From NCBI RefSeq assembly GCF_000284375.1, contig NC_017249.1, positions 7,495,001 to 7,559,000 of the forward strand: a stretch of 64,000 nt of DNA, given 5' to 3'. The notes under the pieces were generated by a model that saw only the letters and a list, made by a program, of their open reading frames with translations, did no database searches and was not told the origin of the DNA. Shown piece after piece: positions 48,232 to 56,721 of this stretch (positions are counted from its first letter, which is position 1; each line of letters begins with the position of its first letter). The DNA comes from Bradyrhizobium japonicum USDA 6. GTDB taxonomy: Bacteria; Pseudomonadota; Alphaproteobacteria; Rhizobiales; Xanthobacteraceae. The position numbers and the translations under genes are program-made.

Positions 48232-50778
48232 CTATTGGGCGACCGTCCCCTGCAACTTGCCGAGCGCGTTCTCGACGACTTCCAGCGTGTACGGCTTTTG
48301 GACCACCGGCGCGGACGCCAGCTCCTCCGGGATCGGCGCGCGCTCGCCATAGCCGGTCGCGAACATGAAGGGCACGCCGATCTCCTTCAGCTTCTGCGCA
48401 ACCTTGATGCTGCTCTCGTTGCCGAGGTTGAGATCGAGCAGCGCAAAACCCGGACGCGTGCGCTCGATCGCGCGCAACGCCTGGTCGACGCTCGCCGCAG
48501 TATCGACATGGCGGGCCCCGAGATCGAGCAGGATGACTTCCGCCGCCATGGCGATGATCAGATTGTCCTCGACGATCAGTGCCGTCTCGGAAATTCGCGG
48601 ACGGGCGGGCTGCTGCTCCTCGACGCGCATGGCGGCTCCTGCGATTGATGGTACCAGTTCGACGAAATTGGGCGGGATGACGAATTTGGCCTGGACGCCC
48701 AGCAGGTCGAAGCGGATTTCGGCTTCGCCCTTGAGGTCGAACGGCACCGAGCGCTCGATGATGGTGGTGCCGAAGCCGCGGCGCGACGGCGGCTGCACCG
48801 GCGGCCCGCCGCTCTCCTTCCACTCGATCTCGAGGCTCGAATTCGGATCGAGCCGCCAGACCACCTCGACCTGGCCGGTGGAATCCGCGAGCGCACCGTA
48901 TTTGGCGGAATTGGTCATCATCTCGTGCACGACCAGCGCCAGCGTCGCGAACGCCTTGGGATCGAGCGCGACGTCGGGCCCGCCCATCTTCACGCGGCCG
49001 GCACGCGCGCCGAGATAGGCGCCGGCCTCGGACTCGACCAGCGAGCGCAGCGCAACCGGCGCCCAGTTCAGATTGGTGATCTGGTCGTGGGCACGGGCCA
49101 AGGCCTGGACGCGGCCGCCGAGCACGCCGGCGAACTCCTCGACCGAAGTCGCGGTGTCCTTGCTTTGCGCGACCAGCGCGCGGACGAGGCTCAAAATGTT
49201 GCGGACGCGGTGATTGAGCTCGGCGATCATCAGCTCCTGCCGCTCCTGTGCGCCGCGACGCTCGCGGGCGGCAAGGTCGGACAGTTGCAGGATCACTTCG
49301 AGCAGCGTGACGCGCAGGCTCTCGGCGATGCGGATGTCGGCCGTGGACCACGGTTTCGACTGGCCCGCCACCGTTTCCTGCCAGAGCTCAAAGCTCTTGC
49401 GCGGCGTCAGCCGCGGTCCGTTCGGACCCTCGTCATAGACCTTGTCGGGCGCGCCGGCCCAGTTCACCGAGCGCACGACCTCGCGCCGGAAGAAGATCAG
49501 GCAATCGCGCGGAGTCCGCGAGATCGGAATGGCGAGAAATCCCGCCGCGCGGTCGCGAAAGGACTGGCCGGCGGCATAGACCTTGGCAATCTCGGCACTG
49601 GCGAAAATCCGTCCCGGCGAGGTCCGGTTGATGAAGGCGACCAGCTCCTTCACCTCGTCCTCGGTCGGCGTCTGGCCCTGAAGCGCGATCTTGTTGTCGG
49701 ACCACACCGCCACGCCGTCGCAATCGATCATCCCGCGATAGTCGCCGAGGAAGTCGACGATCGCGCGCCGGCTGTGCTCGTGCGAGGCCGCGGTCTCGAT
49801 CAACCGCTCCTGCACCTGGTGAGCGCGCATCTCATAGGCGACATTGCCCTCGCGTTCGCGCCCCTCCACGATCCAGGAGAACATCTGCCCGAACAGCTCG
49901 GACGCGGTGCGCTTCTCGAACGAGATGTAGCGCGGCGAATAATGGTGGCAGGCGAACAGGCCCCACAGCTTGCCGTCGCGCAGGATCGACACCGACATCG
50001 AGGCCCCGACGCCCATGTTGCGCAAATATTCGATGTGGATCGGGGAGACCGAGCGCAGCACGCTCATGGAGAGATCGAGCAGCCCCGCATTGTGCGTGGC
50101 CGTCGAAAACAACGCGGCCGGTGTCGAATTGATATCGGCGATGATGCGCAGCCAGTTGCGCTGATAAAGGATGCGGGCCTGCTTGGGGATGTCGGAGGCC
50201 GGATAGTGCAGGCCGAGGAACCGTTCGAGGCCGGCTTCCGCAGCTTCAGCAATCACTTCCCCCGATCCGTCCGGGTGAAACTGATAGACCATGACGCGGT
50301 CGAACCCGGTCAGGACCTTGAGCTGGCGCGCTGCCTCGCGGGCGAGCTCGGTCATGCCGCGGGTCTTGCGGATTCGCTCCAGCATCAGGCGGACGAGCTC
50401 GCCGGAATTGACGCCGGGCTCGCTGACGCTGGGCTCCGCCTCGATGACCAGATAGGCGCCGGAGAAGTGGATGGAGAGATCGCAAGGCGGCTTGCCGGGC
50501 TGGAGCTCGACACCGAACATGCGCTCGGTCGTATCGGGGCCGCTGAGATGATCGACGCGGCTGCGAATGGTCTGGACGGCGGCTTCCGAGATGACGCGCG
50601 ACAGCGGCTGCTGCAGCAGGTCGGCGACGTCAGTCCCGAGAAAGCTGCCGACATTGTCGGAGGCCATGCAGATCGTGAAATCCGACAGCACCGTCAGCAG
50701 GAAGCCGAACGGCTGGACGCTGCCGGGGATGTGGATCGGCTCGCGATCGCAATTGGTGAGATTGACCGCCTCGTTCAT
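48232..50778 (-). CDS. bphP: Bacteriophytochrome HWE histidine kinase with receiver domain
   Basis: An 848-residue red/far-red photoreceptor kinase. Cys10 (LTNCDREPIHIPGSVQPFG) is the expected biliverdin-attaching cysteine. PAS (about 1-110), GAF (about 135-300, with HYPASDIPKQAR), PHY (about 310-490), HWE kinase (ELNHRVRNILSLVRALV, His near 520; MMTNSAKYGAL) and a C-terminal receiver (ALIVEDNLI, phosphoacceptor Asp in ALLDLNLG near 779) follow in order. The usual IQPHG is QPFG here. It overlaps bphO by four bases (ATGA), so pigment synthesis and apoprotein are coupled. The output partner is not visible. Confidence 0.93.
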   Translation of the reverse strand: MNEAVNLTNCDREPIHIPGSVQPFGFLLTVLSDFTICMASDNVGSFLGTDVADLLQQPLSRVISEAAVQTIRSRVDHLSGPDTTERMFGVELQPGKPPCDLSIHFSGAYLVIEAEPSVSEPGVNSGELVRLMLERIRKTRGMTELAREAARQLKVLTGFDRVMVYQFHPDGSGEVIAEAAEAGLERFLGLHYPASDIPKQARILYQRNWLRIIADINSTPAALFSTATHNAGLLDLSMSVLRSVSPIHIEYLRNMGVGASMSVSILRDGKLWGLFACHHYSPRYISFEKRTASELFGQMFSWIVEGREREGNVAYEMRAHQVQERLIETAASHEHSRRAIVDFLGDYRGMIDCDGVAVWSDNKIALQGQTPTEDEVKELVAFINRTSPGRIFASAEIAKVYAAGQSFRDRAAGFLAIPISRTPRDCLIFFRREVVRSVNWAGAPDKVYDEGPNGPRLTPRKSFELWQETVAGQSKPWSTADIRIAESLRVTLLEVILQLSDLAARERRGAQERQELMIAELNHRVRNILSLVRALVAQSKDTATSVEEFAGVLGGRVQALARAHDQITNLNWAPVALRSLVESEAGAYLGARAGRVKMGGPDVALDPKAFATLALVVHEMMTNSAKYGALADSTGQVEVVWRLDPNSSLEIEWKESGGPPVQPPSRRGFGTTIIERSVPFDLKGEAEIRFDLLGVQAKFVIPPNFVELVPSIAGAAMRVEEQQPARPRISETALIVEDNLIIAMAAEVILLDLGARHVDTAASVDQALRAIERTRPGFALLDLNLGNESSIKVAQKLKEIGVPFMFATGYGERAPIPEELASAPVVQKPYTLEVVENALGKLQGTVAQ

Positions 50779-51359
50779 GCGCGGTCCGCCGCCTGCTCGA
50801 AGGCCGCGAAAGCGACACGTGCCGACTCGATCGCCTCGTCCTCGTCGCATGCCTCGTCGTTTTGAAGCTTCGCCAGAAAGCTCTGCCAGAGCCGTTTGCC
50901 CGCGCCATGGCTGAGATAGGCGGTGGCCTCGCCGATGCGCGGATCGCCCGCATCCGCGACCGCCTTCAGCAGAAACTTTGCGCCGAGACGGGAGCCCTCC
51001 AGAACATACAACGTGCCGAGCACGCCACTGCGCGTCAGCGGTGGCACGGACACGGTGGATTGCGCGGCGCTGCCGAGCTGCGCGAGATCGGTCGCGATCG
51101 CGGCGCTACGCGCCCGCTCCCGCCAATCCGGAAACATCCTGGCGACGCCAGCCTGCACGAGCGCAGCTTCGAGCGGAAGAAGTGCACCGGCGCTGGCTTG
51201 CAGGAAGCGGCGGTAACCGGACAGGACTGTGAGGTCGAACGACGAAAGCTGCGCATCGAGCTCCCGGTGCGCATTCGCAGTCGCATCTCTCAATCGCTCG
51301 CGGAGTCCGGAAAAGCTGCGGCCCACCTGTGTTGAAACGTCCGAAACCCCAGCCAGCAT
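50775..51359 (-). CDS. bphO: Biliverdin-producing heme oxygenase BphO
   Basis: A 194-residue heme oxygenase that opens heme to biliverdin, the BphP chromophore. The proximal heme ligand is His31 (LRDATANAHRELDAQLS); YRRFLQASAGALLPLEAAL, LGTLYVLEGSRLGAKFL and HGAGKRLWQSFL continue the fold. ATG 51359 is chosen; a TTG at 51371 could add four residues. The stop overlaps the bphP start by four bases. A strong hairpin lies in the leader at 51419-51444. Confidence 0.9.
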   Translation of the reverse strand: MLAGVSDVSTQVGRSFSGLRERLRDATANAHRELDAQLSSFDLTVLSGYRRFLQASAGALLPLEAALVQAGVARMFPDWRERARSAAIATDLAQLGSAAQSTVSVPPLTRSGVLGTLYVLEGSRLGAKFLLKAVADAGDPRIGEATAYLSHGAGKRLWQSFLAKLQNDEACDEDEAIESARVAFAAFEQAADRA

Positions 51360-51418
51360 GAAATTTCCCAAACGCGTGCGATGCCGGGGGCGCGATTGCC
51401 CCGGAAACGGGCAAACGC

Positions 51419-51444
51419 CCGGCGGAACCCGAAGGTTCCGCCGG
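51419..51444 (-). terminator. Hairpin with UUCG loop before bphO
   Basis: On the minus strand an 11-bp perfect stem closes a UUCG tetraloop, followed at once by a second small hairpin GGGC-GTTT-GCCC and GTTT. It lies between DUF1127 and bphO and may terminate the former or fold in the bphO leader. Confidence 0.5.
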
Positions 51445-51489
51445 CTACGATAAAATGGGGCAGGCAGCGCCTGGATCTCGTCCGTTTGT

Positions 51490-51657
51490 CTAACTCCGTC
51501 GCACCGGTCTCCTCAGTTCGTACGCGATCTCCGCCCGGGTCATGCCGCAGTCCTGAAGCTCCCGGTCGCTCATGGCGGCGAGCTGGTACCGGGCTCGCGA
51601 CCGTTCGCGCCTGACATGGACAATCGCTGCCAGCCTGCGCCAGATCGACACGACCAT
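51490..51657 (-). CDS. DUF1127 small protein
   Basis: A 55-residue basic protein: MVVSIWRRLAAIVHVRRERS, then RYQLAAMSDRELQDCGMTRA and a short Arg-rich end. The SDRELxDxGMTRAEI motif is the DUF1127 (YjiS-like) signature; some members bind RNA or control phosphate and other regulons. The frame is open upstream but the family begins near this ATG. It lies 53 bases after the SnoaL-like stop, same strand. Confidence 0.78.
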   Translation of the reverse strand: MVVSIWRRLAAIVHVRRERSRARYQLAAMSDRELQDCGMTRAEIAYELRRPVRRS

Positions 51658-51710
51658 CGCCGACCGGGGCCGACGACACCGGTCGGCGGACGAGATGGTC
51701 CTCAATCCGG

Positions 51711-52154
51711 TCAGCTCGCGGCCCTCACGGGCGTCTGCGGAAACGGACCGAGCGCCTTCTCGGTCAGGGTCGAGTCGCAATATTCGCGGATCTCCTTGAT
51801 CTTCCCGTCCTCGAGGCGAAACACCAGGCAGTAGTCGTTGTCATAGCGAACGCCCTCGGACGTGACGTTGTCGCCCTTGGCTTCCACCACGACGACGTCG
51901 CCGTCGGCGATGAAACGGTGAGCTACGGTGCGGGTCCGGTCGCGCAAGCGGGTACGCACATAACCGTGCAGATCGCCAAGGATCGCCTCCTTGCCGGTGA
52001 AGGTGCGCGACCAGGAATACTGGCCGGTCACGACCCATCTGGCATCGTCGGCAAGGCTCGCGGTGAACAGGGCCCGGTCGCGCGCGGCCGGATCGGGATT
52101 GGCGGCGGCGGCAAAGATATCCTGCATCAGTTTCTTGTTGGCGCTCGCGCTCAT
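51711..52154 (-). CDS. SnoaL-like / NTF2-fold protein
   Basis: A 147-residue protein: LMQDIFAAAANPDPAARDRALFTASL, DDARWVVTGQYSWSRTFTGKEAIL and DGDVVVVEAKGDNVTSEGVRYDNDYCLVFRLEDGKI-type strands mark the NTF2/SnoaL cone fold. No catalytic role can be assigned. ATG 52154 is supported by GGAGAT six bases upstream, better than an ATG at 52190. It is divergent from a LysR gene 91 bases away, which likely controls it. Confidence 0.82.
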   Translation of the reverse strand: MSASANKKLMQDIFAAAANPDPAARDRALFTASLADDARWVVTGQYSWSRTFTGKEAILGDLHGYVRTRLRDRTRTVAHRFIADGDVVVVEAKGDNVTSEGVRYDNDYCLVFRLEDGKIKEIREYCDSTLTEKALGPFPQTPVRAAS

Positions 52155-52218
52155 GGCGGCATCTCCGTTTGGTGGCAACTCGGAGATCATCCCAGCCGGA
52201 GTAGAATTCTTCAAATCG

Positions 52219-52241
52219 ATAGTGGATATGATATCTATTCG
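52219..52241. promoter_or_regulatory. Dyad in LysR/SnoaL divergent promoter
   Basis: GATATGATATC (palindrome about one base) lies inside a wider imperfect GATAG...CTATTC symmetry just before the LysR start. It fits a LysR autoregulatory site. Confidence 0.4.
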
Positions 52242-52245
52242 CCTC

Positions 52246-53169
52246 ATGAATTTGAATTCGCTTGACCTCAATCTCCTGACCGCGCTCGACGCGCTGCTGC
52301 GCGAGGCCAATGTCAGCCGGGCCGCGCTTCGGATCGGGCTGTCGCAGCCGGCCGCGAGCCACGCGTTGCAGCGCCTGCGCGACATCTTCGGCGATCCGCT
52401 GCTGGTGCGCACCGGCGCCCGCATGGAGCTGACGCCGCGGGCGCAAGCGCTCCGCGCACCGCTGGCCCAGGCACTCGACCAGGTGCGCGGGCTGTTCATG
52501 CCCGACGACTTCGACGCCGCGCGCAGCGAGCGACAATTCCGCCTGATGATGCCGGATCTCGCCGTCGAGCTGCTGATGCCGCCCTTGATGGAGAAGGTGA
52601 CGCGGGCCGCGCCCAACGTCCGCATCGACGTCGTACCGTGGCGGGGCCCCGCGATCTTTCACGCCGAGTTCGCCCGCACCATCGACCTCGTGATCTCGAT
52701 AGGCAACGCCTTCAAGGGCTTTCACCGCCAGTTGCTCTACACCGACAGCGACGCGCTGGCGGTGCGGCGCGGCCATCCCATGGCTGCGAAGCTGAAGCGG
52801 CGCGAGACGTTCCTGGCGGCACGCCATATCGGCGTGATCATCCGCGGCCAACCGGAGGATCTCATCGACACCTGGCTGCGGACCAAGGGCATCGAGCGGC
52901 ACATTTCGCTGGTGGTGTCAGGCTATCTCGAAGCGCTGCACGTCGCCGCCCGCACCGACCTCGTCGCCTTCGTGCCGCGCCGGCTGATCGCGGCGCTGTC
53001 GAAGCAGCTCGGCCTCGTCGCGCTGACGCCGCCGCTCGATCCCGGGATCGACGAGCAGTTCATGTTCCATCCGACCCGCGCACAGATGGATCCGGGCTCG
53101 ATCTGGCTGCGGCAGCTGATGCTGGAGACGGGGCGGGAATTGGAGCAAGCCAAGCGCAAGCTATCGTAG
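52246..53169 (+). CDS. LysR-type regulator (NodD/SyrM-like group)
   Basis: A 307-residue LysR protein: MNLNSLDLNLLTALDALLRE, NVSRAALRIGLSQPAASHAL and FGDPLLVRTGARMELTPRAQ mark the DNA-binding domain; the MNLxxLDLNLL start resembles the NodD/PcaQ-like subgroup, though no nod genes are near. ATG 52246 is chosen over ATG 52228 by family alignment. The TAG stop (53167-53169) lies within the first bases of a GTAGGGTGGGC repeat, so the natural C-terminus may once have been different. Regulation of the divergent SnoaL gene is likely. Confidence 0.88.
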   Translation: MNLNSLDLNLLTALDALLREANVSRAALRIGLSQPAASHALQRLRDIFGDPLLVRTGARMELTPRAQALRAPLAQALDQVRGLFMPDDFDAARSERQFRLMMPDLAVELLMPPLMEKVTRAAPNVRIDVVPWRGPAIFHAEFARTIDLVISIGNAFKGFHRQLLYTDSDALAVRRGHPMAAKLKRRETFLAARHIGVIIRGQPEDLIDTWLRTKGIERHISLVVSGYLEALHVAARTDLVAFVPRRLIAALSKQLGLVALTPPLDPGIDEQFMFHPTRAQMDPGSIWLRQLMLETGRELEQAKRKLS

Positions 53170-53255
53170 GGTGGGCAAAGCAAAGCGTGCCCCCACCTCT
53201 TCGCACAACTTGGAAAGATGGTGGGCACGGCGCTTTGCGCCTTTGCCCGCCCTAC
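53166..53255. repeat. Palindromic repeat (GTAGGGTGGGC family) carrying the LysR stop
   Basis: Fourth copy of the element at 12980: GTAGGGTGGGCAAAGC at the left, GCCTTTGCCCGCCCTAC at the right. Its second to fourth bases are the TAG stop codon of the LysR gene. Confidence 0.85.
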
Positions 53256-53268
53256 AAGAGCTACGTTC

Positions 53269-53889
53269 CTACGCCTTCTGCGCGTCCATCACCTTGCACA
53301 CGGCGGGGCGGTCTGACATGCGCTTGAAGTGATCGGCGATCTTCGGCGTGGCGTTGATGTCGACGCTGTCACCCTCGAGCCAGAGCGAGAGCGTGTGGAG
53401 GTAGGGATCGCAGATCGTGAACTGGTCGCCCATCACCCAGGGACCTTTGAACATCTTCTGCTCGATCAAGGCGAAGCAGGCGCCCATGGTCTTCGGCACC
53501 ATCGCCTTCATGTCGGCGAACGAGCTCTCCTGCGTCGCCCAGCGCGCGCCGCGCATCTTGTGGGCATGGTTGATGTGCGCGGTCGAGCAGAGATAGGAAT
53601 TGAACGACTGCACCTGGGCGAAGTCGAAGGGATCGTCGAGCGGGGCGAGTTTCGCCTTGGGGAAGGTCTGCGCGATGTAGGCCAGCATCGCAGGCGTCTC
53701 GGTCAGCACGCCGCGATCGGTCACCAGCGCCGGCACGCGGCCCTTCGGATTGATCGCGAGGTATTCCGGGCTGTTCTGCTGGTTATCCTTGAAGCTCAGC
53801 CGTTCAGCCGTGTAGTCGGCGCCGGCCTCCTCCAGGGTCATGTAGGTGGCGAGCGCGCAGGTGCCGGTGGCGTAGTAGAGCTTGAGCAT
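53269..53889 (-). CDS. Glutathione S-transferase (beta-like)
   Basis: A 206-residue GST: MLKLYYATGTCALATYMTLEEAG with Cys11 where beta-class enzymes carry their catalytic cysteine, NPKGRVPALVTD, ETPAMLAYIAQTFP and the helical domain with GPWVMGDQFTICDPYLHTL. ATG 53889 has GAGGT upstream; ATG 53901 is a possible alternative. Divergent from the flavoprotein monooxygenase gene. It may detoxify aromatic or electrophilic compounds; substrate unknown. Confidence 0.87.
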   Translation of the reverse strand: MLKLYYATGTCALATYMTLEEAGADYTAERLSFKDNQQNSPEYLAINPKGRVPALVTDRGVLTETPAMLAYIAQTFPKAKLAPLDDPFDFAQVQSFNSYLCSTAHINHAHKMRGARWATQESSFADMKAMVPKTMGACFALIEQKMFKGPWVMGDQFTICDPYLHTLSLWLEGDSVDINATPKIADHFKRMSDRPAVCKVMDAQKA

Positions 53890-54029
53890 GTCGGACCTCA
53901 TGGGAAAATTGGAAACTAACGGCTGCGGGCCGCCAGGTCCATAGCACGGCGTTCTCCGTGCTTTTACTCTTCGCAGTTGCCCACCGCCGCCCGCCTGTGC
54001 CAAGACGCCCGCAATCGGAGGGGTTTGTC

Positions 54030-55307
54030 ATGACCGTACTCATCGCCGGTGGCGGCATCGGCGGGCTGACGCTTGCGCTCAGCCTGCACGGAATCGGCGT
54101 TCCCGTAAAAGTGTTCGAGAGCGTCGCGGAACTGAAGCCGCTCGGCGTCGGCATCAACGTGCTGCCGCATGCGGTGCGCGAGCTGATCGAGCTCGGGCTG
54201 ATGGACCGGCTGGACGAAAGCGGCGTGCGCACCCGCGAGCTCGCCTATTTCTCCAAGCACGGCAAGCCGATCTGGAGCGAGCCGCGCGGGCTGGAAGCCG
54301 GCTATAAATGGCCGCAATTCTCGATCCATCGCGGCACCCTCCAGCAGCTCCTGCTCGACACCGCGATCGAGCGGCTCGGCCGCGAGAATATCCTGACCAG
54401 CCACCATCTGACCGGCTGGACCGAGACGGACAGCGGCGTGCGCGCCGACTTCATCGACAGGGCGACCGGCAAGGCTGCCGGCAGCTACGACGGCACGATC
54501 CTGATCGCCGCCGACGGCATCCATTCCGCCGTGCGAGAGAAGCTCTACCCGCAGGAGGGACCGCCGATCTGGAACGGCCGCATCCTCTGGCGCGGCGTCA
54601 CGCCGTCAAAGGCCTTCCTCACCGGCCGCACCATGATCATGGCCGGACACGAGATCCTGAAATTCGTCTGCTATCCGATTTCGAAGGCGCCGGATGCAGC
54701 GGGCAACCATCTGATCAACTGGGTTGCCGAGCGCCACATGCCGCCGACCTATCAGTGGCGGCGCGAGGATTATAACCGCACCGCGCGGCTGGAGGAGTTC
54801 TTGCCCTGGTTCGAGAGCTGGCAGTTCGACTGGCTCGACGTGCCCGGCCTGATCAGGAACTGCCCGCACGCCTACGAATATCCGCTGGTCGACCGCGATC
54901 CGGTGTCGCAATGGACCTTCGGCCGCGTCACGCTGATGGGCGACGCCGCGCACCCGATGTACCCGATCGGCTCGAACGGCGCCTCTCAGGCGATCCTCGA
55001 TGCCCGCACCATCACGCGCGAGATCCTGGCGCATGGCCTAACGACCGCGGCGCTGCTCGCCTACGAGGCCGAGCGCAGGCCCGCGACCACCGACCTCGTC
55101 CTGCTCAACCGCAAGAACGGCCCCGAGCAGGTGATGCAGCTGGTCGAGGAGCGCGCGCCCGACGGCTACGACGTCGTCACCGACGTGCTGTCGCAGAAAG
55201 AGCTCGAGGACATCGCCGCGAACTACAAGCGCGTCGCCGGCTTCCAGGTCGAGGCGCTGAATGCGAAACCGCCGATCGTGAGTGCTGGTGCGCGCGCGGG
55301 TGGTTGA
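54030..55307 (+). CDS. FAD-dependent monooxygenase (PhzS-like)
   Basis: A 425-residue group A flavoprotein hydroxylase. FAD motif GGGIGGLTLALSL at residues 7-19, the GADGIHS-like IAADGIHSAVREKLYP, and the second FAD motif VTLMGDAAHPMYPIGSNGASQAI near residue 305. The YPIGSNGASQAILDAR segment is closest to PhzS-like and related aromatic hydroxylases. GGAGG lies eight bases before ATG 54030. It is divergent from the GST gene and probably acts on an aromatic substrate; no phenazine genes are near, so a phenazine role is not implied. Confidence 0.88.
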   Translation: MTVLIAGGGIGGLTLALSLHGIGVPVKVFESVAELKPLGVGINVLPHAVRELIELGLMDRLDESGVRTRELAYFSKHGKPIWSEPRGLEAGYKWPQFSIHRGTLQQLLLDTAIERLGRENILTSHHLTGWTETDSGVRADFIDRATGKAAGSYDGTILIAADGIHSAVREKLYPQEGPPIWNGRILWRGVTPSKAFLTGRTMIMAGHEILKFVCYPISKAPDAAGNHLINWVAERHMPPTYQWRREDYNRTARLEEFLPWFESWQFDWLDVPGLIRNCPHAYEYPLVDRDPVSQWTFGRVTLMGDAAHPMYPIGSNGASQAILDARTITREILAHGLTTAALLAYEAERRPATTDLVLLNRKNGPEQVMQLVEERAPDGYDVVTDVLSQKELEDIAANYKRVAGFQVEALNAKPPIVSAGARAGG

Positions 55308-55374
55308 GTTCAGCTCAATATCTCTAATGCTCTCGCACGAAGCGAGATGCACGTTGATGCGCCCTCTCCCCTTG

Positions 55375-56500
55375 CGGGGCTGTTGCGTAATTCGTCAATT
55401 GTGATTCCCTAGGGCAAAGCCTTGGAGGGTAGCGATGGCGGTCAAGCGGACGGGACAGCCGAGCTTTGTGGAAGCGCTGATGCCGAAGGGGGCCGGCGCC
55501 AATGCGGCGCTGGATCGGCTGGCTGGCCTGGTCAAGTGGTACCGGTTCGAGAAGCTGATCGGCCATTTGCGGGATGAAGGGAGCCCCGGTCGACCAGGCT
55601 ATCCGGTGTTGGTGCTGTTTCGTGCTGTGCTGTTGCAGTCGCTGTATGGTCTTTCGGAGCGCGAACTCGAGGAAGCGCTGGGCGACCGGTTGTCGTTCAA
55701 GCGCTTCGTCGGTTTGAGCCTTGAGGATGCGACGCCCGACCACACGGTCCTGAACCGCTTCCGGAACCAGCTCGTTGAACAGGGCCTGCTGGAGAAGCTG
55801 TTTGGCGAATTGGATCGTCAGCTTGAGAATGCTGGCGTGATCCTCAAGCGCGGCACGATGCTGGATGCGACCTTGATCCAGGCAGTCTCGGCTCCGCCCA
55901 AGGAGGATCGCCCCTCAAACGACCCTGATGCCCGGTTTGCCAAACGGCAGGGCAAAAGCGGCTCGACCTTCGGTTACAAGGCCCATGTGGGTGTGGACGA
56001 AGGATCCGGCTTGATCCGCGCGGTGCTGACCACACCCGCTAACGTCAACGATACGACACCTGCGGACGCTTTGATCCGGGGCGATGAAGCTGCGGTGTGG
56101 GCCGATGCGGCTTACGACACCCATGCCCGACGGGCCCGGCTGAAGGCGGAGGGCAAGAAACCCCGCATCGCTCGTCGGCCCAACAGACATCATCCGGAAC
56201 TGCCGCCCAGGCTCAAACGCTACAACCTCCTCATCGCGCGCCGCCGAGCCCAGGTCGAGACCACCTTCGCTACTCTCAAACGCCGCATGCGGCTGACCTG
56301 CATCCGCTACGTCGGTCTGATCAAGGCGACCGGGCAAGTCGTGCTCGCCGCGATCGCCTTCAACATGAGGCGGTGGGCCACAATCGCCGCGTGAGCCACC
56401 CTCCGAGGGCGACAACTACAGATCTTGGCAGGCAATTGCCGGGACCAAGGCCTTCGTTCCTGACGTCTTCAGCCTCAAGAGCTGATAACGCAACAGGCCC
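55375..56500 (+). mobile_element. IS5-family insertion sequence (about 1.13 kb)
   Basis: Terminal sequences GGGGCTGTTGCGTAA (left, from 55376) and GGGCCTGTTGCGTTA (right, complement) are imperfect inverted repeats. CTTG occurs directly at both outer edges (55371-55374 and 56501-56504), consistent with a 4-bp target duplication; CCC/GGG runs at both ends leave an uncertainty of a few bases. One intact transposase gene lies inside. No other copy is in the window. Confidence 0.8.
55435..56394 (+). CDS. IS5-family DDE transposase
   Basis: A 319-residue transposase, apparently intact. N-terminal DUF772-type DNA-binding part (WYRFEKLIGHLRDEG, YPVLVLFRAVLLQSLYGLSE, RFVGLSLEDATPDHTVLNRF) and a DDE catalytic core with Asp144 (TMLDATLIQA), Asp224 (VWADAAYDTH) and Glu275 (QVETTFATLKRR). 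GGAGGG lies five bases before ATG 55435. The element may still be mobile. Confidence 0.92.
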   Translation: MAVKRTGQPSFVEALMPKGAGANAALDRLAGLVKWYRFEKLIGHLRDEGSPGRPGYPVLVLFRAVLLQSLYGLSERELEEALGDRLSFKRFVGLSLEDATPDHTVLNRFRNQLVEQGLLEKLFGELDRQLENAGVILKRGTMLDATLIQAVSAPPKEDRPSNDPDARFAKRQGKSGSTFGYKAHVGVDEGSGLIRAVLTTPANVNDTTPADALIRGDEAAVWADAAYDTHARRARLKAEGKKPRIARRPNRHHPELPPRLKRYNLLIARRRAQVETTFATLKRRMRLTCIRYVGLIKATGQVVLAAIAFNMRRWATIAA

Positions 56501-56597
56501 CTTGTGGGAGAGGGCAGCGACGCTGCCAGACACAAACTCGCTTGGGTGATGGGTCTGTCTCCGCGATCACATCTCTTGCAATTGAATTCGCGGCTAG

Positions 56598-56702
56598 AGA
56601 CCCCTCATCCGGCGCCATAGCCGAAGCTTCGCTTCGGCGTTCTCTTAAGAACGGCGCCCCGAAGGCCGCCTATGCCACCTTCTCCTACAAGGGGAGAAGG
56701 GA
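56598..56702. repeat. Palindromic repeat (CCCCTCATCCGGCGC family)
   Basis: GAGACCCCTCATCCGGCGCC, a CCGAAGC-TTC-GCTTCGG hairpin, GTTCTC-TTAA-GAACGGC and a closing CCTTCTCC-TACA-AGGGGAGAAGG hairpin. Related in its end to the CCTCTCCCC elements. Confidence 0.7.
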
Positions 56703-56721
56703 TACCACATACGTGGCTCGA

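Larger units (their letters stand above)
55361..56560. repeat. CCTCTCCCC-family repeat split by an IS element
   Basis: The left part GCCCTCTCCC-CTTG (55361-55374) and right part CTTG-TGGGAGAGGGC (56501-56515) rejoin into a perfect hairpin with the loop CTTGT, continuing GCAGCGACGCTGC and GGGTGATGGGTCTGTCTCCGCG. The copy at 41208 shows the intact form. Confidence 0.75.

Noticed and set aside
47588..49351. Long frame overlapping the chemoreceptor start and bphP
   Set aside because: Out of phase with two clear genes, Arg-rich, no domain.
52246..53169. NodD identity for the LysR protein
   Set aside because: N-terminal resemblance is shared by many LysR proteins and no nod box or nod genes are nearby.
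54030..55307. Phenazine biosynthesis role for the PhzS-like enzyme
   Set aside because: No other phz genes are present; similarity is to the wider aromatic hydroxylase group.
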